Shown here one piece after another: positions 4,923 to 8,526 of a stretch of 8,526 nucleotides of DNA (the stretch's first letter is position 1; each line of letters begins with the position of its first letter). The stretch is taken from contig JAJQAF010000312.1 in the NCBI GenBank assembly GCA_021203945.1, forward strand, positions 2,291-10,816. The letters are read 5' to 3'. Under the pieces are notes generated by a model. It had not been told where the DNA came from, did no database searches, and saw only the letters and a program-made list of their open reading frames with translations. Source of the stretch: Campylobacter sp. Lineage in GTDB: Bacteria > Campylobacterota > Campylobacteria > Campylobacterales > Campylobacteraceae. Made by a program: the position numbers and the translations under genes.

Positions 4923-5132
4923 ATGACATACGACGAGCTTGAATTAGACGCCGTTTTGCTTGAGGTTTTGGAAAATCGCGGAAGCTTTGATTCGATGGAC
5001 GACGAGGAACTTTACGAACTCGTCGAACAAATCGCTCAATATACCGACGGCGATTACGAAGAGGCTTTTGAGTATATGACGCAATTCTCACCGATCCCTA
5101 AAAAGCGATTTGTATCATTGTTTATGGTTTAG
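4923..5132 (+). CDS. Small acidic hypothetical protein
   Basis: A 69-aa protein, very acidic, with 18 Asp/Glu against 4 Lys/Arg, the basic residues being mostly in the C-terminal KKR at 60-62. It is predicted to be mainly helical (4-18, 26-39, 44-54), with no membrane segment, no signal peptide and no cysteines. The start is well supported: AAAAGGA lies 5 nt before the ATG and an extended -10 sits upstream. Its stop codon is inside a hairpin. I do not recognise the family. It is divergent from the Fur-like regulator and could be part of the same regulatory unit, or an unrelated small cytosolic protein. Confidence 0.75.
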   Translation: MTYDELELDAVLLEVLENRGSFDSMDDEELYELVEQIAQYTDGDYEEAFEYMTQFSPIPKKRFVSLFMV

Positions 5133-5148
5133 CTTAGCGCTAAACCAT
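5124..5148 (+). terminator. Hairpin (10-bp stem) overlapping the stop codon of the small acidic gene
   Basis: ATGGTTTAGC and GCTAAACCAT form a perfect 10-bp stem around a 5-nt loop, and the TAG stop (5130-5132) lies in the left arm. The only T tract (CTTTTA) starts about 6 nt after the stem, so it is an imperfect intrinsic terminator. It lies between two convergent genes; on the minus strand no T tract follows, so it would mainly serve the plus-strand gene or stabilise its 3' end. Confidence 0.6.
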
Positions 5149-5156
5149 TGTAGCTT

Positions 5157-5819
5157 TTATAAAAAATATTTACCTACGATCTCATGAAGTTTTAACGTAT
5201 ATTTACTCATTTTCGGGCTATTGTTGTAAATATCCTCGTAATCATACATTCTTTCGTAATAATCGTTTGTTTGTTGCATATTCATGGTTATTCTGCCGAG
5301 ATCTATGCTAACACCGATAAAACCGCCGCTTGTTTTGCTTCTATCAACCATGAAAGCGGAAATCTCGGGCAAATCGGTTCTTATACCGGCTCCGTTACCC
5401 GTACCGACAGTCGCTTCGGCATTAAGACTGATTGTATCTTTGCCGTTAAATAAGTTTGCATAGGCTTGAGAATTTTTAAATAAAATAATCATATCTCCCG
5501 AACTTATTCCCGCTTGTGCTCCGATACCGTTTGCGGTATAGTTTATAAAGAACGGACTTGACCATTCGCCGTCGTCGTTTTTGGCTATAAATATGCCATC
5601 TCCTTTTGCGCCGGAAAGCACAAGCGCGGCTTTTGCTACATCGGGAATAATGGCAATAGCTTTAATGTCTTTAAATTTCTCATTTGGTTGTAAATTTCTC
5701 AAACCAAAAGAATTTAATATGTTTATCGTATTTTTAACCTTTTGATTTTGAATAATATCCGCATTCAAAATTCCGGTCGATAAACAAATCGCACACAAAA
5801 ATATAAAGAATCTTTTCAT
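5157..5819 (-). CDS. Secreted SYLF-domain (Ysc84/DUF500-type) lipid-binding protein
   Basis: The 220-aa protein starts at the ATG at 5819-5817 with AAGGA 5 nt upstream; a farther in-frame ATG at 5849 lies in the promoter -10 and is rejected. Residues 1-20 are a signal peptide (KR, hydrophobic core, cleavage after ILNA), so the mature protein is periplasmic or membrane-attached. Residues 24-185 match the SYLF domain: helical lead (24-48), IAIIPDV (56-61), GAKGDGIF (70-77), the GEWSSPFF signature (84-91), GIGAQAGISSGDMIILF (98-114), LNAEATVGTGNG (132-143) and GGFIGVSIDLGRI (165-177). Eukaryotic members bind phosphoinositides; the bacterial role is not well defined, probably at the envelope. The tail (186-220) is Tyr-rich and polar. 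It has its own promoter and is convergent with the small acidic gene, so it is not part of the fez-like operon. Confidence 0.9.
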   Translation of the reverse strand: MKRFFIFLCAICLSTGILNADIIQNQKVKNTINILNSFGLRNLQPNEKFKDIKAIAIIPDVAKAALVLSGAKGDGIFIAKNDDGEWSSPFFINYTANGIGAQAGISSGDMIILFKNSQAYANLFNGKDTISLNAEATVGTGNGAGIRTDLPEISAFMVDRSKTSGGFIGVSIDLGRITMNMQQTNDYYERMYDYEDIYNNSPKMSKYTLKLHEIVGKYFL

Positions 5820-5847
5820 AAGCATCCTTTTTTGAAATTTTCTTGAC

Positions 5848-5853
5848 ATTATA
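5848..5853 (-). promoter_or_regulatory. -10 element of the SYLF gene
   Basis: A perfect TATAAT on the minus strand lies 28 nt upstream of the chosen ATG, in AT-rich DNA without a clear -35. It is a standard Campylobacter-type housekeeping promoter. Confidence 0.65.
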
Positions 5854-5917
5854 CCTTAAATTTAATTCTTTTTAATATAGATTAAAATTTTATTTATGAT
5901 TTTTTATGCTATTAGGT

Positions 5918-5925
5918 TATAAAAT
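5918..5925 (+). promoter_or_regulatory. -10 region of the TRIC-argD-methyltransferase operon
   Basis: TATAAAAT holds two overlapping -10-like hexamers (TATAAA, TAAAAT) about 25 nt before the ATG at 5950, preceded by T-rich DNA as in Campylobacter sigma-70 promoters. It is the only good candidate in the 130-bp divergent gap. Confidence 0.5.
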
Positions 5926-5949
5926 AGCGAAATTTTAATAAGGTTTGCC

Positions 5950-6558
5950 ATGGATATAATATTGATCGTCGAATATATCGGTATCGCTTCGGCGGCTCTT
6001 AGCGGTTTTTTATTTGCGGTTAAGAAGGGCTGCGACTGGCTTGGGATTTTCGTATCCGCATTTTTGACCGCACTCGGCGGCGGCATAACAAGAGACGTGC
6101 TTGTAGGCAGAGAGATGTATTCTTTTACCCATTATATGCCCGTTAGTATAGTTATTCTTATGCTTTTCGTTTCAAAATTTACGAATTTGCATTTAAACAA
6201 GAACGGTCTTGAGAAAAAATTTATTTTTATATTCGCCGATGCAATAGACGTGATATGCTTTTCTATAGTAGGCGCCATAGTGGCTACTGAGTATAAATAT
6301 AATATATTCGGTGTCGTTATGATCGCCTTTTGTAACGGCGTCGGAGGTGGAATTTTAAGAGATATTTTGCTAAACGAAATTCCATGGTTTTTACGAACGG
6401 GGCTCTACGGAACGATAAGTATGGGCGTCGGCTTCATTTATTTTGTTTTGCATTATTTTGGGTTTGATAATCTATTTTTTATCTTGGTTTTGCTGGCATT
6501 TGGTATATTTATACGAATGCTTGCTTTTTACAGGGGCTGGAAGTTGCCCGATTTATAA
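5950..6558 (+). CDS. TRIC / UPF0126-family membrane protein (YicG/YadS type)
   Basis: A 202-aa inner-membrane protein with about seven membrane helices. It shows the internal duplication of the family: GGGITRD at 43-49 and GGGILRD at 132-138, each in the kinked second helix of a repeat (about 6-80 and 92-165). A second conserved piece, EIPWFLR, is at 143-149. Bacterial and archaeal TRIC homologues form trimeric monovalent-cation channels; some UPF0126 proteins have been linked to amino-acid transport, and the sequence does not decide between these. Length is typical (about 200-220 aa). AAGG lies 6 nt before the ATG. It is the first gene of an operon, 9 nt before argD. Confidence 0.9.
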   Translation: MDIILIVEYIGIASAALSGFLFAVKKGCDWLGIFVSAFLTALGGGITRDVLVGREMYSFTHYMPVSIVILMLFVSKFTNLHLNKNGLEKKFIFIFADAIDVICFSIVGAIVATEYKYNIFGVVMIAFCNGVGGGILRDILLNEIPWFLRTGLYGTISMGVGFIYFVLHYFGFDNLFFILVLLAFGIFIRMLAFYRGWKLPDL

Positions 6559-6567
6559 GGAGAGAAA

Positions 6568-7731
6568 ATGTATCTTATGAACACTTACGCTAGAGCGAAT
6601 ATTAGTTTTAAGAGCGGTTGCGGTGCGACGCTATTTGACGATAAAGGACGCGATTATATCGATTTTGCCGCCGGTATCGGCGTAAATGCCCTTGGATACG
6701 GGCACAAAAAAGTAGTTGCGGCGATAAAGGAGCAGGCTGAAAATTTAATTCATACCTCAAATATATATCGTATCAAACCGCAAGAAAAGCTTGCAAAAGA
6801 AATTTCAAGGCAGCTTGGCTATAAAACTTATACGTTTTTTTGCAATTCTGGCGCTGAGGCAAACGAGTGCGCGATAAAACTAGCCAGAAAATACGGAGCT
6901 CAAAATTTTAAAGAGAAAAAATATGAAATTATCTCGCTTGGCAACTCTTTTCACGGTCGAACGTTAGCTACTTTGCAAGCGACGGGACAGGATAAATTTC
7001 ACCCTGAAATTTTTGCTCCTTATATGGACGGATTTAAATTTTTTAACACTATCGACGACGTTTTGGCAAACATCGACGATAAAACCGTTGGCGTAATGAT
7101 AGAGCTGGTTCAAGGCGAAGGCGGCATAAAAGCGTTTGAAAAAGAGGCTGTTAAAAAGCTCGCTAAGACGCTAAAGGAGCGCAAACTGTTGCTTATAACC
7201 GATGAGGTTCAATGCGGCGTTTATCGCACCGGAGAGTTTGCAACAAGTCGAATTTACGGCATCAAACCCGATATAATTACGTTTGCCAAAGGGCTAGGCG
7301 GAGGCGTCGGTATCGGTGCTTGCGTGAGTAGAAAGAGTATTTTTGAGCCGGGTGATCACGGCTCGACGTTCGGCGGAAATTTCCTTGCCACATCAAGCGG
7401 GCTTGCGACGATAAAAGAGCTAAAAAGGCTTAAAAATAACGGAAAACTTGATGAAATTTCGGCTAAATTTAATGCGTATTTAGACGATCTTGTCAAAAAA
7501 TTTCCTAAAATTTTTGAGCAAAAACAAGGCATAGGCGTGATGCTAGGACTTGTTCTGCATGATGGCATAAAACTACCCGAAATCATATCGCTAGCCCTCA
7601 AAAATCGCGTTTTGGTGCTTCGTTCCGGTGCAAAAACGCTTAGGTTTTTACCGCCTTTAAATATCTCTAAAAAAGAGATGAAAGAGGGATTTGCCAGGCT
7701 AAACAAGGCGCTAAGCGAGTATGAAATTTAG
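6568..7731 (+). CDS. argD: Acetylornithine aminotransferase (class III PLP aminotransferase)
   Basis: A 387-aa class-III aminotransferase, full length for ArgD (about 380-400). It is expected to exchange N-acetylglutamate 5-semialdehyde and N-acetylornithine in arginine synthesis, and often also acts as N-succinyl-diaminopimelate aminotransferase in lysine synthesis. Visible motifs: the N-terminal ArgD signature NTYAR (5-9), the phosphate-binding NSGAEANE (93-100), SFHGR (127-131) for the PLP ring, the TDEVQCG motif with D212 facing the pyridine nitrogen, catalytic K241 in FAKGLGGG, STFGGN (266-271), and LRFLPPLN with R359 for the substrate carboxylate. The start has AAGGAG with a 5-6 nt spacer. 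It overlaps the next gene by 11 nt. Class-III enzymes of similar sequence (GabT, putrescine aminotransferases) are the alternative, but length and motifs favour ArgD. Confidence 0.93.
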   Translation: MYLMNTYARANISFKSGCGATLFDDKGRDYIDFAAGIGVNALGYGHKKVVAAIKEQAENLIHTSNIYRIKPQEKLAKEISRQLGYKTYTFFCNSGAEANECAIKLARKYGAQNFKEKKYEIISLGNSFHGRTLATLQATGQDKFHPEIFAPYMDGFKFFNTIDDVLANIDDKTVGVMIELVQGEGGIKAFEKEAVKKLAKTLKERKLLLITDEVQCGVYRTGEFATSRIYGIKPDIITFAKGLGGGVGIGACVSRKSIFEPGDHGSTFGGNFLATSSGLATIKELKRLKNNGKLDEISAKFNAYLDDLVKKFPKIFEQKQGIGVMLGLVLHDGIKLPEIISLALKNRVLVLRSGAKTLRFLPPLNISKKEMKEGFARLNKALSEYEI

Positions 7732-8526
7732 CGATTTTTTTGAGCTTTGGCTTCACGAAACATACTATAAAAACGGCGTGTATATCGGTAAAAAAGGTGA
7801 TTTTTACACTAGCGTGAGCGTGGGTTGGCTTTTTGGTGCGGCTATCGCCAATTACTTTTTAAAATGCCTTGATGAAAACGAATTTAGTGAAAATTGCGCC
7901 GTAGTCGAGATCGGCGCAAATAACGGCGATATGCTTGCCGATTTCGTTCAAGGCGTTTTTACTCTGCGACCTGAAATTTTAAACGATTTAAATTTTATTA
8001 TCGTCGAGCCGCATGAAATTTTACGCAAAATTCAGACTCAAACGTTTAAAAATCGCTTTGGCGACGACATAAAATTAACGCATTTTCAGAATTTAGCCCA
8101 ATGCGAGATTAACGAAGCTTTTATCATCTCAAACGAGCTATTGGATAGCTTTGCTTGCGAGGTTATAGACGGCGAAAAAATGCTTTTCACAGATGAAAAT
8201 TTTAAACTGTTTTGGGATAGAGCGGATTATAAAATTTTAGAAATTTGCGAAAATTTTGGATTGAAAAAAGGTGAAATTTGCCTTAGAATTTCAGACTTTG
8301 CAAGAGAAATTTCACAGTCCGTAAAGCGAGCTAAATTTTTAAGCTTTGACTACGGCGAATGGAATCCTAAGAATAATTTTAGCCTTAGGGCTTATAAAAA
8401 TCATAAAGTATTTAATTTTTTTGAAATCGAAAATTTAAACGATTTTTTTGGCGTCAGCGATATAACTTACGACGTAAATTTATCGAATTTAGCTAATGAG
8501 TTTGAAATTTTCGGATTTAAAACGAT
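7721..8526 (+). CDS. MidA/NDUFAF7-family SAM-dependent methyltransferase (COG1565/DUF185), 3' end off window
   Basis: An open frame starts at the ATG at 7721, inside the end of argD (overlap 11 nt), and stays open to the right edge, 268 codons. Family features are present: YTSVSVGWLFG (29-39; the usual form is YFTSPEVSPLFG), the SAM-binding motif I VVEIGANNGD (61-70), FIIVEPHEILRKIQ (92-105), NELLDSF (138-144) and FDYGEW (209-214). The mitochondrial relative NDUFAF7 dimethylates an arginine of complex I subunit NDUFS2; the bacterial substrate is not established. The N-terminus is shorter than in mitochondrial forms, as usual in bacteria. The second glycine of the GxGxG loop is replaced (GANNG), which is tolerated in the superfamily. 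Co-translation with argD is likely from the overlap, but no functional link is obvious. Confidence 0.88.
   Translation, partial: MKFSDFFELWLHETYYKNGVYIGKKGDFYTSVSVGWLFGAAIANYFLKCLDENEFSENCAVVEIGANNGDMLADFVQGVFTLRPEILNDLNFIIVEPHEILRKIQTQTFKNRFGDDIKLTHFQNLAQCEINEAFIISNELLDSFACEVIDGEKMLFTDENFKLFWDRADYKILEICENFGLKKGEICLRISDFAREISQSVKRAKFLSFDYGEWNPKNNFSLRAYKNHKVFNFFEIENLNDFFGVSDITYDVNLSNLANEFEIFGFKT

Noticed and set aside
5847..5849. Longer start of the SYLF protein adding 10 residues
   Set aside because: That ATG lies in the TATAAT promoter element, and the extension would spoil a clear signal peptide.
7356..7706. 116-aa minus-strand open frame inside argD
   Set aside because: It is antisense to conserved ArgD residues (STFGGN to LRFLPPLN), with no start signals.
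1..8526. Mobile elements, CRISPR arrays, tRNA or rRNA genes
   Set aside because: No transposase, integrase, terminal inverted repeats, spaced repeat array or recognisable cloverleaf was seen on either strand.

Overview
The window looks like chromosomal DNA from a Campylobacter-group epsilonproteobacterium. The DNA is AT-rich, codons favour A/T (AAA, TTA, ATA), genes are packed with short gaps or overlaps, promoters show a good -10 but no clear -35, and the Fur-family and ArgD proteins resemble Campylobacter ones. The species cannot be fixed from the sequence alone.

The left half (about 1-4782, all on the minus strand) is one compact gene cluster that I read as a ferrosome (fez-type) iron-storage organelle locus. 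In transcription order it holds: a Fur-family regulator (4782-4339); a promoter with a perfect TATAAT; a small cysteine-less heavy-metal-associated (HMA-like) protein; a ferritin-like helical protein with a C-terminal membrane segment; a one-TM protein with a very basic tail; two further small glycine-rich membrane proteins; a P1B-type ATPase in which the usual CPC metal motif is replaced by SCA (FezB-like); and a TTG-started two-TM protein that runs off the left edge. The last seven genes overlap or nearly touch, so they are almost certainly one operon. Published fez operons (Desulfovibrio, Rhodopseudomonas, Shewanella, Clostridioides) centre on a P1B-6 ATPase plus small membrane and HMA-like proteins. 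The ferritin-like member and the lysine-rich protein are the parts I cannot match to a described fez gene from memory.

The middle (4783-5149) holds the divergent promoter region, with a perfect 7-1-7 palindrome typical of Fur-family operators, and a small acidic protein gene (4923-5132) whose stop codon lies inside a 10-bp-stem hairpin. A convergent gene (5819-5157) encodes a secreted SYLF/Ysc84-type lipid-binding protein.

The right part (5950-8526, plus strand) is an ordinary housekeeping operon: a TRIC/UPF0126 membrane channel-family protein, acetylornithine aminotransferase ArgD, and the first 268 codons of a MidA/NDUFAF7-type methyltransferase that overlaps argD by 11 nt and leaves the window at the right edge.

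The proposed working model is an inference. The Fur-like protein senses iron and represses both its own gene and the fez operon. When derepressed, the small membrane proteins shape or coat an internal membrane vesicle, FezB pumps iron into it, and the HMA-like and ferritin-like proteins deliver or mineralise the iron. No tRNA, rRNA, CRISPR array or insertion sequence was seen, and no gene-free stretch exceeds 300 bases.
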